The notes under the pieces: generated by a model
Database searches by the model: none
The model's input: the letters and a program-made list of their open reading frames with translations, nothing else
What the model was told of the DNA's origin: nothing
Part shown: one piece after another, positions 10,583-20,769 of the stretch
How the letters are laid out: each line of letters starts with the position of its first letter
How positions within the stretch are numbered: position 1 is the first letter of the stretch
Origin: Melieria omissa
Lineage: Eukaryota > Arthropoda > Insecta > Diptera > Ulidiidae
Assembly (NCBI GenBank): GCA_963971225.1
Contig: OZ020267.1
Location: 85,363,648 to 85,427,647, forward strand
DNA length: 64,000 nucleotides
Reading direction: 5' to 3'
Made by a program: the position numbers and the translations under genes

Positions 10583-11360
10583 TACTTACTTACTTACTTA
10601 ACTGGCCATAACAACCCGTTATCGGGTTACGGCCTGCCGCAAAACTTCTCTCCAGGCGCCTCTGCTTCGCGCGCGCCTTCTCCAGTTGGTCACACCAAGA
10701 GATACCAGGGCCTCTTCCACTTGGTCCTTCCACCGGAGACACGGCCTCCCTCTTCGCCGTCGACCTCCAACCATCGCATCGAATACCTTTTTCGCCGGAG
10801 CTTCGTCGTCCATGCGGCAGACATGACCGAGCCAGCGTAGCCGCTGGATGTTAATTCGCTGCGCTACGTCCATGTCCTTATACAGCTCATACAGCTCGTT
10901 ATTGGTTCGTATGCGATAGTCGTCACCAACCCGAACAGGGCCGAAGATTTTGCGAAGCACCTTCCTCTCGAACACTCCAAGGGCCGCTATGTCGTTTCGT
11001 GTCATTGTCCATGCTTCAGCGCCATAGAGGAGCACGGGCAAGATAAGCGTCCTATAGAGTGAAAGTTTTGTCGGTCGAGAGAGGTCTCTACTTCTCAATT
11101 GCCTACCGAGACCGTAGTAGCACCTGTTGGCAAGAGTTATCCTTCGCTTTATCTCCAGACTGACATCATTGCTGCTGTTGATGGCGGTGCCAAGGTAGAC
11201 GAATTCCTTGACAACTTCAAAAGCATACCTGTCGGCCTCGACGTGAGACCCTAGCCGCTGCGAGTCCCTGCGTGTAGACAGCATATACTTCGTCTTGCCC
11301 TCATTTACCACCAGACCCATTTTGGCAGATTCTCTTTCGATAGCCGCAAAGGCAGCGGTG
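10583..11360 (-). pseudogene. RTE-like non-LTR retrotransposon 3' fragment (5' truncated)
   Basis: The minus-strand frame 11320-10619 encodes the end of an RT and its C-terminal region (FVYLGTAINSSNDVS, LLYGAEAWTMTR, RLRWLGHVCRMDDEA), as in the longer copy at 32363-35572. It ends with a (TAAG)n tail at 10583. A 16-bp duplication, ACTGTCCTTAATTACT, flanks it at 10567-10582 and 11361-11376. It is a classic 5'-truncated target-primed insertion. Confidence 0.88.
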
Positions 11361-11446
11361 ACTGTCCTTAATTACTATGCCAAAAATGAGCGCGATCTGT
11401 CAGACAGTTTGTTTATGGCAGCTGTTGAAACCAGTTCACCTCAGTA

Positions 11447-11829
11447 GTGCGTTGCGATTTTGTTGAGAATTTTCTTCAAAATGAGTACCGTGAACAGGTC
11501 TCTTTGGACGTGCTTGATCGTGCCAATTCCGATCCAACTTTCATAGAACGCATCATAACTGGTGACGAGACATGGGTCTACGAGTACGACATGCAAACAA
11601 GCCAACAATCATTGGAATGGAGAGGAAAAGACGAGCCGAAACCGAAAAAACCACGTCAAAGTCGCTCAAAAATCAAGGTAATGCTGATTGTTTTCTTCGA
11701 TATTCGTGGTGTGGTGCATCATGAATTCGTCCGTGAAGGACAAACAGTCGATAAAAACTATTATTTGACTGTTTTAAGACGTTTGCGTGAAAATATCCGC
11801 CGTAAACGGCCTCAATTGTGGAAGGATAA
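11447..11829 (+). pseudogene. mariner-A transposase, first part
   Basis: The frame carries the first catalytic aspartate (ITGDETWVYEYD) and the following core up to RRKRPQLWKDN, where a TAA-flanked element interrupts it. The N-terminal helix-turn-helix region is mostly missing. The rest of the protein resumes at 15051. Confidence 0.85.
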
Positions 11830-12630
11830 CACTGTGCGACAATTTTGGATTCATGGAATCTAACCCGGAACCGACCAAGACTAATCGATAGTACTCTTAT
11901 AGAGTACCAAAACCCTAGCTGGGTTTTGCAAAGTTAGTTGCCGTTTACAAGTTACAGCCGTGTAAAGTTTGTGTGTGTTAGTATTTTTTCAACCAGGTTT
12001 TTCTATTTTCAAATTATTGAATTGCTGTCTTCAGCAAACTTGCTGCTAATTCTTAGATGAACAAATTCTCTGAAGCTGTGTAACAAAATTATTACACCTT
12101 ATCGAAATTTTGGGGGTCAATGTTAAAGAAATCTACTTTTTTTGATTGTAATAGAAAAAAAAACGTGGTTTTTATTCTATTAATATTAATGCCAAATCGC
12201 ATTTCTGTTGCCAAAAATAAAAAAAAAATATGCTTTACCCTCTAACTTCACAAAGAGATGTTGTTTTGCAAACTAAAGTGAAAAACTGTTCAAGTCTAAA
12301 TTTGAAATTTTATTGTACACATATTTTAGTCTGTTTGAAAAGTTTTGTGGTGTCTTTTATACCTGGAGTTGTTAATGGTACAGATATACGGAAATGAATG
12401 AAAACAGAGACATTTGATCTGGTGTTAATTGGTGATGAATTGAAAGCATGGCAATCGATAAAAAGTTATTAATGGATTTTTGGACAAATATCGTTCTGAA
12501 ATCTATAAGAGTTCAGTACAGCGTATGAAAAGATTTAGAGAGAACGGCGCAGTATGAATGACACACTCAATAGCAAACAATCTCCAAGTGGGTCAAGCGA
12601 ACAGGTAAATTGTAATCCTCGCAAGACCCA

Positions 12631-13061
12631 ATGTTGCCTGTTATCCCACAAACGAGTCTCCCAACATCCCTGGTTATGGGTGGTGTGAGTATTGCGGAAT
12701 CGGCAGCTCTTGATGTTCTGGGAATGTCCATTAAGAACGAACTTCGTTGGAACGATCATATTTTTGGCGTGTCGAAAGAAACACCCAAGTGCCTCGGCTT
12801 CCTAAAGCGGTGCAAAAAATATTTCACTCCGTCTGATCTCCGCATTATTTACACTACCTATATCCGACCTAAAATGGAGTTTAATTCGCACCTATGGGCG
12901 GGGGCTTCAAAAACCCATTTGGAGCTTGGACCGGGTGCAAAACCGAGTGGTCAAGCTTATAGGGGACAGTAGGGCATCCAGCTCTATTGACTCCTTAGAA
13001 CATCGTCGAATTATGGCACGTGTGGTGTTATTTTACCGATACTTTTTCGGTAATTGCTCAG
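12631..13061 (+). pseudogene. CR1-like non-LTR RT C-terminal fragment, first part
   Basis: The translation shows the C-terminal region after RT typical of CR1/Jockey-type elements: LDVLGMSIKNELRWNDHI, CLGFLKRCKKYFTPSDL, IYTTYIRPKMEFNSHLWAGA, then DRVQNRVVKLIGD and LEHRRIMARVVLFYRYFFG. There is a frameshift near 12930. A TTAA hairpin inserts at 13062, and the coding sequence appears to continue at 14361. Confidence 0.72.
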
Positions 13062-13065
13062 TTAA

Positions 13066-14356
13066 CCTTCACACTGTCACCAATTTTTATATACGGAAAC
13101 CGTCACTATTAACATATGTTAATATTTTTCTTCTCATCAGTTTTATAAAGACAGTTTTCATTTTTTGAGTAAAGTTGGTAAGCAAAAACATAAAATGGAC
13201 TGTGGTAAAGAGATTTTAGGTTCCCATGTGAAAGGGGGAAAAGGGATGAATGGGGTTTCAGCCCCTACAATGTGGGCGAATTTGTTGCTTTTTTTAAAGA
13301 AATGCCATAAAACGTGCATTTTCAAATATATTTTTATCAAATTTCGTATTTAAGACTTTTAGGTAATTCTACATCACATATCCAAATTTGAACGAGATCG
13401 GCCAACTATATCATATAGCTGCCATAGAAACGATCGCTCAAAAATGCGATTGGTACAAAAAGGCTAAATTGGTAACAATTGGTGCATTTTCAAATATATT
13501 TTCATTAAATTTCGTATTTAAGACTTTTAGGTAATACTACATCACATATCCAAATTTGAACGAGATCGGCCAACTATATCATATAGCTGCCATAGAAACG
13601 ATCGCTCAAAAATGTTTGCATTGCGATTTGTACAAAAGGGCTAAATTGGTAACAAACGTTTGCATTTGAAAACTGATAGTTGGCCGATCTCGTTCAAATT
13701 TGGGTATGTGATGAAGTATTACCTAAAAGTCTTAAATACGAAATTTGATGAAAATATATTTGAAAATGCACCAATTGTTACCAATTTTGCCCTTTGTACA
13801 AATCGCAATGTAAACATTTTTGAGCGATCGTTTCTATGGCAGCTATATGATATAGTTGGCCGATCTCGTTCAAATTTGGATATGTGATGTAGTATTACCT
13901 AAAAGTCTTAAATACGAAATTTAATGAGAATATATTTGAAAAATAATTTATGGCATTTATTTTAAAAAAGCAACAAATTCGCCCACTTTGTAGGGGCTGA
14001 AACCCCATTCATCCCTTTTCCCCCTTTCACATGTGAACCTAAAATCTCTTTAGCACAGTCCATTTTATGTTTTTGCTTACCAACTTTACTCAAAAAATGA
14101 AAACTGTCTTTATAAAACTGATGAGAAGAAAAATATTAACATATGTTAATATGTAACCAAAATAGGGGTAAAAATTTTCATTTGTAAAAAAAAGATGGAA
14201 AAAATTAAATTTTTAGTTTTCTGATTACATATATCGAAAGAGGTTGACAAATTGGCCACTGAGCCGAGGCCGCATGAAAATCGGACTTAAACCCAAAAAG
14301 TTATAGCAAAATCAAAATTGAAATATTAACATATGTTAATAGTGACAGTGTGAAGG
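13066..14356. mobile_element. TTAA-flanked hairpin (foldback) element
   Basis: The ends CCTTCACACTGTCAC and inverse are flanked by TTAA (13062-13065, 14357-14360). Most of the element folds on itself: 13116-13300 pairs with 13960-14145. The core holds a repeat with ACTATATCATATAGCTGCCATAGAAACGATCGC-type sequence (here only described) in two direct copies (13300-13440, 13480-13620) and inverted copies (13670-13940). It has no coding capacity. Confidence 0.75.
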
Positions 14357-14360
14357 TTAA

Positions 14361-14500
14361 GATGAGCAGCTTGCTGCCGTCACTCCGGGTATTCCCCGGG
14401 CAACCCTTTTGAACACTGGCGCCCATGCATTCCACGTTGAAACGATGTCTAAGCGTACAGATAAAGTTCGTTTCTGGCCCGTACATCGAAATTAGTTGGT
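14361..14500 (+). pseudogene. CR1-like fragment, second part
   Basis: Sequence after the hairpin (translated DEQLAAVTPGIPRATLL..) continues the CR1-like tail interrupted at 13062. The evidence is position and family-like length only. Confidence 0.45.
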
Positions 14501-15050
14501 GTTGTCAGCAAACGTACCCGGAGGATTTTTAGGAGAAAACGAACAGACTAAAATATGTGTACAATAAAATTTCAAATTTAGACTTGAACATTTTTTCACT
14601 TTAGTTTGCAAAACAACATCTCTTTGTGAAGTTAGAGGGTAAAGCATATTTTTTTTTTATTTTTGGCAACAGAAATGCGATTTGGCATTAATATTAATAG
14701 AATAAAAAACACGTTTTTTTTCTATAACAATCAAAAAAAGTAGATTTATTTAACATTGACCCCCAAAATTTCGATAAGGTGTAATAATTTTGTTACACAG
14801 TCTGCAGAGAATTTGTTCATCTAAGAATTAGCAGCAAGTTTGCTGAAGACAGCAATTCAATATTTTGAATATCTTAAGACTTATAAAGAAAAACCTGGTT
14901 GAAAAAATACTTACACACACAAACTTTACACGGCTGTAACTTGTAAACGGCAACTAACTTTGCAAAACCCAGCTAGAGTTTTGGTACTCTATAAGAGTAC
15001 TATCGATTAGTCTTGGTCAGTTCTGGGTTAGAAAAAGCTGTCGCACAGTG

Positions 15051-15393
15051 TAATTCATGGATTTTTCATGACGATAATGCTCCCTCGCACCGAGCCAACA
15101 TTATCAACGATTTTAAGGCCAAACATTCAATAAATACCATCGAACAGCCACCGTATTCACCTGATCTTGCACCGTGTGACTTTTTCCTGTTTTCCAAACT
15201 CAAATTACCACTCAGAGGAACGCGTTTTGAATCCATAGAAGACGTAAAACAGAATTCGCAGAGTGAACTCAAAGCCATACCGGAAAGCGCCTATAAAAAA
15301 TGTTTTGATGATTGGAAGAAACGTTGGCATATGTGTATCGCTTCTAATGGAGCATATTTTGAAGGAGATAAAATAAATATTGATGAAGATTAA
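15051..15393 (+). pseudogene. mariner-A transposase, second part
   Basis: The frame resumes at SWIFHDDNAPSHRAN, with the second catalytic aspartate, and continues to YSPDLAPCDFFLF, with the third. The spacing is 34 residues (D,D34D). The end ..GDKINIDED and stop are intact. Together with 11447-11829 this gives the catalytic domain. Confidence 0.88.
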
Positions 15394-15810
15394 GAATTTT
15401 GCGTTTTATTTAAAATTTCCGGAAACTTTTCGGTCACAAGGTACTATATTTTACAATAAATACGTATTTCAGTAAAACTATTTAACTGATTAAATTTTTT
15501 AAGGAAATTGTAACAAAATCTAAGCAGATTTTATTGAGTTTATGTAAATTGCCACCAGTCTATTAGTATTTAAGAAATAAATATTCGGCCTTATGCTGAA
15601 TGTCGTCTCACTCATCGTTGACGATCGTCTATGTGTATCGTCAAATCTATCGTTTCGTCGACACTTCGGTAGGCTGTACAAGCAACGTAGATGAAACGTT
15701 GTGCACTGAATAAACACGGCAACTCTATGAGTGGGAAATTTTTTGTTTTGGGTATTTCACGTGGGAAATTCTGTTACTTCAAATGATTTGTGTGTTTATT
15801 TGAAAAATAA

Positions 15811-15924
15811 ATGGATTACGAGCTGTTTTTTTTCAAGCGACGAGGAAGAAAATAAATCTTTGACGGTGCAGCGGAGGCTGTTAATGCAAACAGTGGACTT
15901 ATTTGCGTTGCCTGAAACCAAGTA
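15811..15924 (+). pseudogene. Possible N-terminal exon remnant of a Harbinger-type protein
   Basis: After a T-run, a frame reads SSDEEENKSLTVQRRLLMQT..FALPET. This is like the acidic N-termini of Harbinger proteins, but the match is weak. The T-run has 8 bases here and 9 in copy 2 (47891), so both copies are out of frame with the ATG at 15811. The function is not established. Confidence 0.35.
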
Positions 15925-15944
15925 ATTTATTTTTCTTTGACCAA

Positions 15945-16300
15945 TGCAAGTGGAGCCCCCACTGGGAGGAAGGATGCGGCCTCGGTAAGCAGCGTTCTGC
16001 TCCGGCGAGTTCGCCCACCTCGCAGTGGCCTACGATACCTTGTGCCCTGGCACCCAAAATAATGAGACGTTGGAGCCTTTAGCTAGGGTGATTAAGAATT
16101 TTTGGAAGTCCAAGACGAGCCTAGATGAGGTGGTCGCCTCCGCGAGCGGCTTGATGGCTGCCTGACTGTCCGAGTATATGTGGACATCCGCTTTGTACGC
16201 GTTTTCGCAGATAAGTCATATAGAAACCTGGTAAATGGCCATTACTTCTGCCTGGAAGACACTGCAATGATCAGGTGGAAGGAAAAGCTGGGGCTTCGCT
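15945..16300 (-). pseudogene. Captured retroelement RNase H fragment (antisense)
   Basis: The minus-strand translation gives a Loa/Jockey-type RNase H: YSDSQAAIKPLAEA, then LFWVPGHRGIVG and a following GELAGAERC segment. It lies inside the TIR element and is present in both copies (also 47995-48360). It was therefore part of the element when it moved. Confidence 0.65.
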
Positions 16301-16602
16301 TCGCTGACTGCAGAAAATACCACAGCCAACCTTGTTACCTATCTTACCACCACACTACGCTCCCTTCTCTGGAAAAGGGAAGCCATTGGGAAACGGGAGA
16401 TCCCAATTTTATTTCAGTATCGTTTTAGTTTCGTCAGCAAAATTTCCGACGATGGAAATATTCGTCGATAGACGAAAGGCGAAGGCGATAACGATGACGA
16501 GCATAGCACTCCGTCGTCAGCTGACGATACGACGATGAGCAGCATACGAAAGTTGCCGTATCGTCATTTTTTCAGACGATGACGATATTCAGCATAAGGC
16601 CG

Positions 16603-16841
16603 ATTGTGTAGCACAAATTACATTTTAATAGATATGTATGTACATACTAGAGGTTTACGCCGATTGCTTTTGCTTCGGCGGCGGCGTAGGGGCCAGAGAG
16701 AACCGGCGGCGGCGGCTAAGCCGGTTAATTTGGTGGCGGCGGCGGCGGCGGCTGAGCCGGTTAATCTGGCGGCGGCGGCGGCGGGGAGGACGGTGTATCC
16801 AGTTATTAAATGCAATTTTTCTATTTCAATTTATTTTAAAA
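16603..16841. repeat. GGC-rich minisatellite
   Basis: Runs of GGC with interspersed GAGCCGGTTAATYTGG units lie at about 16670-16795. A related GCC/GGC-rich tract is at 20448-20550. No gene is seen. Confidence 0.6.
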
Positions 16842-19267
16842 ACTAGCTGTACCCGGCGGCTTCACTCACGTCGATTTCATAAAAAAATTTTGTTTTAATA
16901 TCTGATAACTATTTGTATAACGGCCCTAAACAATTAAGTTAGATTTATTATGTTCAATGTTTCCATGCCGATTGTCCCAGTAACAAATTTAAATGCTGTC
17001 CGAGTAATAATTCCGAAGCTATTTCATATTATACCCAGACCATTCCCCTTGTCGACGGGAACGACTAAATCGTATTTTTGTGCCAAATGGCAGTGATGTG
17101 AACGTTATAGTTCCAAAGTTACATAGCAATTTAGGGTTGCCAAAAAATGCCACGCCCCTTGTCCAACACCCATACAATTTTATCAGTGGAACAACAGATC
17201 TATGGGGCGATGGTATACCCAATTTTAACTCTTGTGTGCGCACCCACTTAAAACCTCATACTTGAACCCCCCATGGTCTGGCCAGACCATGGTGCAAAAA
17301 ATAGGATATTCGAGGATTGTGCTGGTTAATATATATTTTTTTTATTTTTGTTGATGAGTTTATATATATCTTAGTATGTGTGAGTGTTTGTCTGCGTATG
17401 TTTGTGTGTGTAGGCCTGTCAAAAAAAACAAGAAAGTGTGAATACAATAATTTCTGTTGCTTGTTTACTTTTTATTTAGGTAAAAAGGTAAAATTATGCT
17501 TGATTTATCAAATACACAGCGAATTTCAACTTCAATAAATAAATTTTGAAATTAAAAATATACGATAGTAAGGAAAAAAATTAAAAACGTAAAATACGTT
17601 GTTATGGATTTGCCTCAACTGCTTCACCAATGCAGTGGTTGCAGGAATATAATGCAGTATAATGACTCAAACACATTGAGATTTTATATTGGACATATAC
17701 AAATCGTGTTTTGATATATCTAACACATTTTTATTTCTGGATTCCTTTCACTATTGACAATTATGCTTTGAAGTCGAAAAGGTAGCTGACTAATACACAA
17801 CACTGCGAACTATTAGCTGTCAATAAGACAAAATATCTTCTAAAACATTCCGTTCAAGCATAACATACTCAACATGTTACTGTTCATGCTGAACTGGTCT
17901 GATACCTCCAGCAATAAATGAATCCTCCATAAACTTTAAAAAGTGCAGGTGGTTCATTCAATTATCCCACAGAACTACGTATTCATTCAATGAGCCAATT
18001 GCGAGAATTATTTGCCTGTGTAATTTGTATGCTTCCGAAAAAAACTTTAGTGATAAGTATTCAACATTTAAGTTAAGTTTATTCAAACTATTTAATTAAT
18101 GACTTAGAATAAATAAATAGTTAAATATCTTAATTCTGTTGCTTTAACCCTTTGGTTTTTGCTACTGCTTAAACTATTTTTTTTTAGAGATATCGTCCTC
18201 TCTGATGTTACTCCAGCGTTGAAGTTCAAAAATAATGTACACCTTATCCTCGAAATAGCATTTGCTTCCTTCAATCTCTGTCACAGAAAACATACAATCC
18301 AATTGGTAAAAATCAGACACGACAAGAGCACAAATACTTCCTTCGCTTCAGAAATGTAATTAAATTGACAACAAAAACACGAATATAATAGCGAATACTA
18401 TGGATAAATATTAATTTTGAATGTGTTCAGACATTGTTTTCTAACAAAAATTATAATTTACTAACCTAAAAGAAAATAAAAGCCAAGGCGAGTGAAAAAC
18501 ATTTGAACCAGGTACATTTTGCGCTAGCTAACTCATGGCACGAAAAAAGTGCTTCAAATCGGGTCAGATGGAAAAACCTAGTTGCAGCCCTATGCTCCGT
18601 AGAGAACTGAATAAGGAACAAACGAAAAAAAATATTTATAAACAATTCTGACACTAATTACATCGAAAATAACAAAAAAAAACTGAAAATAACAGGCAAC
18701 TTTGTATGAAAATACACCATGGTCTGGCCAGACCATAGGGGGTTCAACTAAGGGGTATAAATACGTTTTGCACGATTCTCGCCTTGTTTTTGTAAAAATT
18801 TTGTTCATGTATTGGTTTTTGTGCTTAGAAAGGATCAGTTGAGGATATCATGAAATATGAACCCGATAGCTTTACTACAACCTTACTAAAAGTGGACCCA
18901 AAGTTCAATATGGGCTGGCCAGACCTGGGTGCACACACAAGGGTTAAGGGTGGTGCAACGCCCCCTTGTCCAATACCTACACTATTTTTTCAGTCGCTGA
19001 GCGCATCTAAATCGCAAGCTCGTACCAAGTTTCATTGATGTGTGACTTATAGTTCTAAAGTTATGCGGAAAATTTAAGTCGAAAAATGAGTGAAAAATAA
19101 GTGCCACGCCCCTTGTTCAACGGCCTTCAAATCGAAACTTTGTTTTACTTTAAAACCTTCTCTGATTCAAGATAAACAAAACCCCAAAAAGAATTATTAC
19201 AATCGGCCAAGCGGTTTCTGAGTTTTTTTCTAACGCACATCACTTCATTTGTATTTATATAGATAGA
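16842..19267. repeat. Dispersed repeat, ends ACTAGCTGTACCCGGC ... TATATAGATAG
   Basis: Degenerate AT-rich repeat containing the recurring phrase GCCACGCCCCTTGTCCAACAC (17150, 19100, again 25670). It contains no convincing coding sequence. It is interrupted by the palindrome-ended insertion 17262-18747. The class is unknown. Confidence 0.45.
17262..18747. mobile_element. Insertion with palindromic terminal repeats (CATGGTCTGGCCAGACCATG)
   Basis: The left end TTGAACCCCCCATGGTCTGG and the inverted right end (to 18747) form about 33-bp inverted repeats, each containing a 20-bp perfect palindrome. A degenerate third copy lies at 18904-18934, and a TATAAATA box follows at 18756. I see no clear target duplication and no open reading frame of note in the AT-rich interior (17295-18714). 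Confidence 0.55.
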
Positions 19268-19273
19268 TTTATA

Positions 19274-20075
19274 CAGGGTGCGCCATCTATTACTTTTACA
19301 ACGCATTTTGGTTATCCAAACTTATTACGAAAACGGTCGAAATATAAAAAATACTTTTCGCAAACTTCGCACTAGTTTTGGCCGACATGGGCGCCCTACA
19401 GAGCCTGGAATTCTTTTGATTGTGGATCGTTTTGAGGAAACTGGTTCGGTTGAAGGTCGTAGACCATACCAACATGCTCGTCCAGCTCGTACTCGTGAAA
19501 ACATAGCCGCAGTGAGTGAAAGTGTGCGAGAAGAGCCAACCACCTCGATTAGGTACCGTTCGCAACAATTGGACATTAATGAGACCACTTTATGGCCACA
19601 ATTGGATCGTATTGATGCCGACGACCTTTGGTTTCAACAAGACGGAGCAACGGCCCACACATCTCGCCAGACAATCGCCCTATTGCAGGAGAAATTTCAA
19701 GACCGCATAATTTCAAGAAATTCCGATGTGAATTGGCCCCCGAGATCGTGCGATTTAACCCCTCTTGACTATTTCCTTTGGGGATTTTTGAAAGGGAAAG
19801 TGTATGCGAATGCTCCCCGGACAATTCAATTCCTTAAGCACAGTATTCGGACTGAAATTGCAGCCATAGACCCGATGATTCTGCAAAAAGTCATTGGAAA
19901 TTTTGATCCTCGGATGTTGGCCTGTAAACGAAGCCGCGGTGGTCACATGACCGATGTTATATTTCATACATAAATGGCATAAACCAACCTTCATTTATCA
20001 ATAAAAAAAATTTCACATCATAAAAAGCGTGTTGTTTTTTCAAATAGAAAAAAAGGTAGCAGATGGCGCACCCTG
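19274..20075 (+). mobile_element. mariner, rosa-type (D,D41D), internally deleted
   Basis: The ends CAGGGTGCGCCATCT and inverse are flanked by TA (19272-19273, 20076-20077). The encoded transposase has 41 residues between the last two catalytic aspartates. The element is 802 bp, shorter than full-length relatives. Confidence 0.87.
19304..19973 (+). pseudogene. rosa-type mariner transposase with internal deletion
   Basis: The N-terminus keeps the helix-turn-helix part (NIKNTFRKLRTSFGRHGRPTE...). The C-terminus keeps WFQQDGATAHTSRQ and WPPRSCDLTPLDYFLWG, 41 residues apart. The segment between, with the first catalytic aspartate, is deleted, although the frame stays open. The protein cannot cut DNA but may still bind the ends. 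Confidence 0.85.
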
Positions 20076-20215
20076 TATATTAATACATTAAAAAAAACAA
20101 TAACAATTGTTAAACAAAAAAATAAAGCTTTTCTTGTGCTCCTTAAATTCACAGTAATTTTTCACATTTTACATAAGTACTTATAAAAAATAATAATAAT
20201 AATATTTAAAAGAAA

Positions 20216-20386
20216 TTATGTTAAATTTGCTTTGCAAGTCTCGTAATTGTCATGTATGAAAATTATTTTATTGACGTTATAAGGACTAAGCTGTGACCTT
20301 TTATTTGTAATGGTGAGACCAGCTGTCAAATGTTCTAGAGATGGGACAATTCCAATGATTAATCGATCATTTAAAACAGGGCACTT
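20216..20386 (-). other. Possible second Rat1/XRN2 exon
   Basis: The minus-strand reading after a possible acceptor (..ATAATTAAG) gives VLNDRLIIGIVPSLEHLTAG, which loosely recalls the segment following the conserved exoribonuclease block in XRN2. The phase does not join cleanly to the 20613-20769 exon. Alternatively it is chance coding. Confidence 0.3.
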
Positions 20387-20447
20387 TTCACGATACACCA
20401 AAATATTCATCTTAATTATTTTTTAGGTTGTACAAGAATTTATATGA

Positions 20448-20550
20448 CGCCGAACGCCGCCGCCGCCGCGCCGGTTTTTACCTAATTCGGCGGCGGCGTG
20501 TCAGAAAAGGCAAAATCGGCGGCGGCGGCGGCGTGGCTCGGCGGCGTAAC
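20448..20550. repeat. GCC/GGC-rich minisatellite
   Basis: Clustered GCC and GGC triplets, similar in style to 16670-16795. It lies in the presumed intron next to the Rat1-like exon. Confidence 0.55.
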
Positions 20551-20612
20551 TGTCTAGTACATACTATAAAAGATACATATAAAAAAATTGCTACTGCAAC
20601 TGTATATCTTAC

Positions 20613-20769
20613 CTTCTTCCACTGATAATATATCGTAGTATGGTTTCAATGCTTTAAACAATCTTCTTTCATCTACAAAGGGTAATAAAGCTACACCTTG
20701 CCATGCAAATTTTTTGCCGTTTAAGTCAATTTTAAAATCTTCTGGATAAAAATCGATTATTGGAGAATT
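20613..20769 (-). CDS. Rat1: Exon of a 5'-3' exoribonuclease 2 (Rat1/XRN2) homologue
   Basis: The minus strand has a good acceptor (TTTGTTTTTCAG, ending at 20770) and donor (GAAG|GTAAGA at 20612). The 157-nt exon is open in one frame and encodes [20 protein letters not shown] followed by [15 protein letters not shown]. This block is strongly conserved in nuclear XRN2/Rat1 5'-3' exoribonucleases, where it lies after the catalytic N-terminal domain. Rat1 degrades RNA from the 5' end and promotes transcription termination in the nucleus. Neighbouring exons must lie outside the TE-rich flanks. The exon looks undamaged, so it may belong to a live gene with very large introns, or be an isolated fragment. 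Confidence 0.8.

Larger units (their letters stand above)
11830..15050. mobile_element. CACTG-ended DNA transposon with about 500-bp inverted repeats
   Basis: The ends are CACTGTGCGACA (11830) and its inverse (15039-15050), with TAA duplicated on both sides (11827-11829, 15051-15053). Removing the insert plus one TAA restores the mariner reading frame across KDN-SWIF. The inverted arms, about 11830-12340 and 14535-15050, are long and imperfect. A 3-bp TAA duplication with CAC ends would fit PIF/Harbinger, CACTA or Chapaev groups; I cannot decide without a transposase. The interior holds a CR1-like fragment and a hairpin element. Confidence 0.82.
10478..15441 (+). mobile_element. mariner-A (D,D34D), TIR-flanked, split by nested insertions
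   Basis: Terminal inverted repeats (CCTTGTGACCGAAAAGTTYCCGGAAATT at 10478, inverse ending 15441) are flanked by TA on both sides (10476-10477, 15442-15443). TA target duplication and the transposase motifs identify it as mariner. It hosts an RTE fragment (10583-11360) and a CACTG-ended element (11830-15050). Without them it is about 0.95 kb, shorter than the usual 1.3 kb, and it lacks most of the N-terminal DNA-binding region. Confidence 0.88.
15586..16602 (+). mobile_element. Harbinger-like non-autonomous TIR element, copy 1
   Basis: The ends CGGCCTTATGCTGAAT (15586) and inverse (to 16602) are flanked by ATT (15583-15585, 16603-16605). A second copy at 46364-48670 is flanked by AAT. The 3-bp duplications fit the PIF/Harbinger pattern. 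Subterminal CGTCG/GACGA motifs are dense at both ends. This copy has the uninterrupted CTGTTACTTC site where copy 2 carries a mariner. Confidence 0.8.

Noticed and set aside
11830..15050. Hidden transposase inside the CACTG-ended element
   Set aside because: The only coding text is the CR1-like RT tail, interrupted by a hairpin. No DDE motifs seen.
16670..16795. CpG-island promoter at the GGC-rich tract
   Set aside because: It is a simple triplet minisatellite with no adjacent gene start, and a similar tract occurs at 20448.
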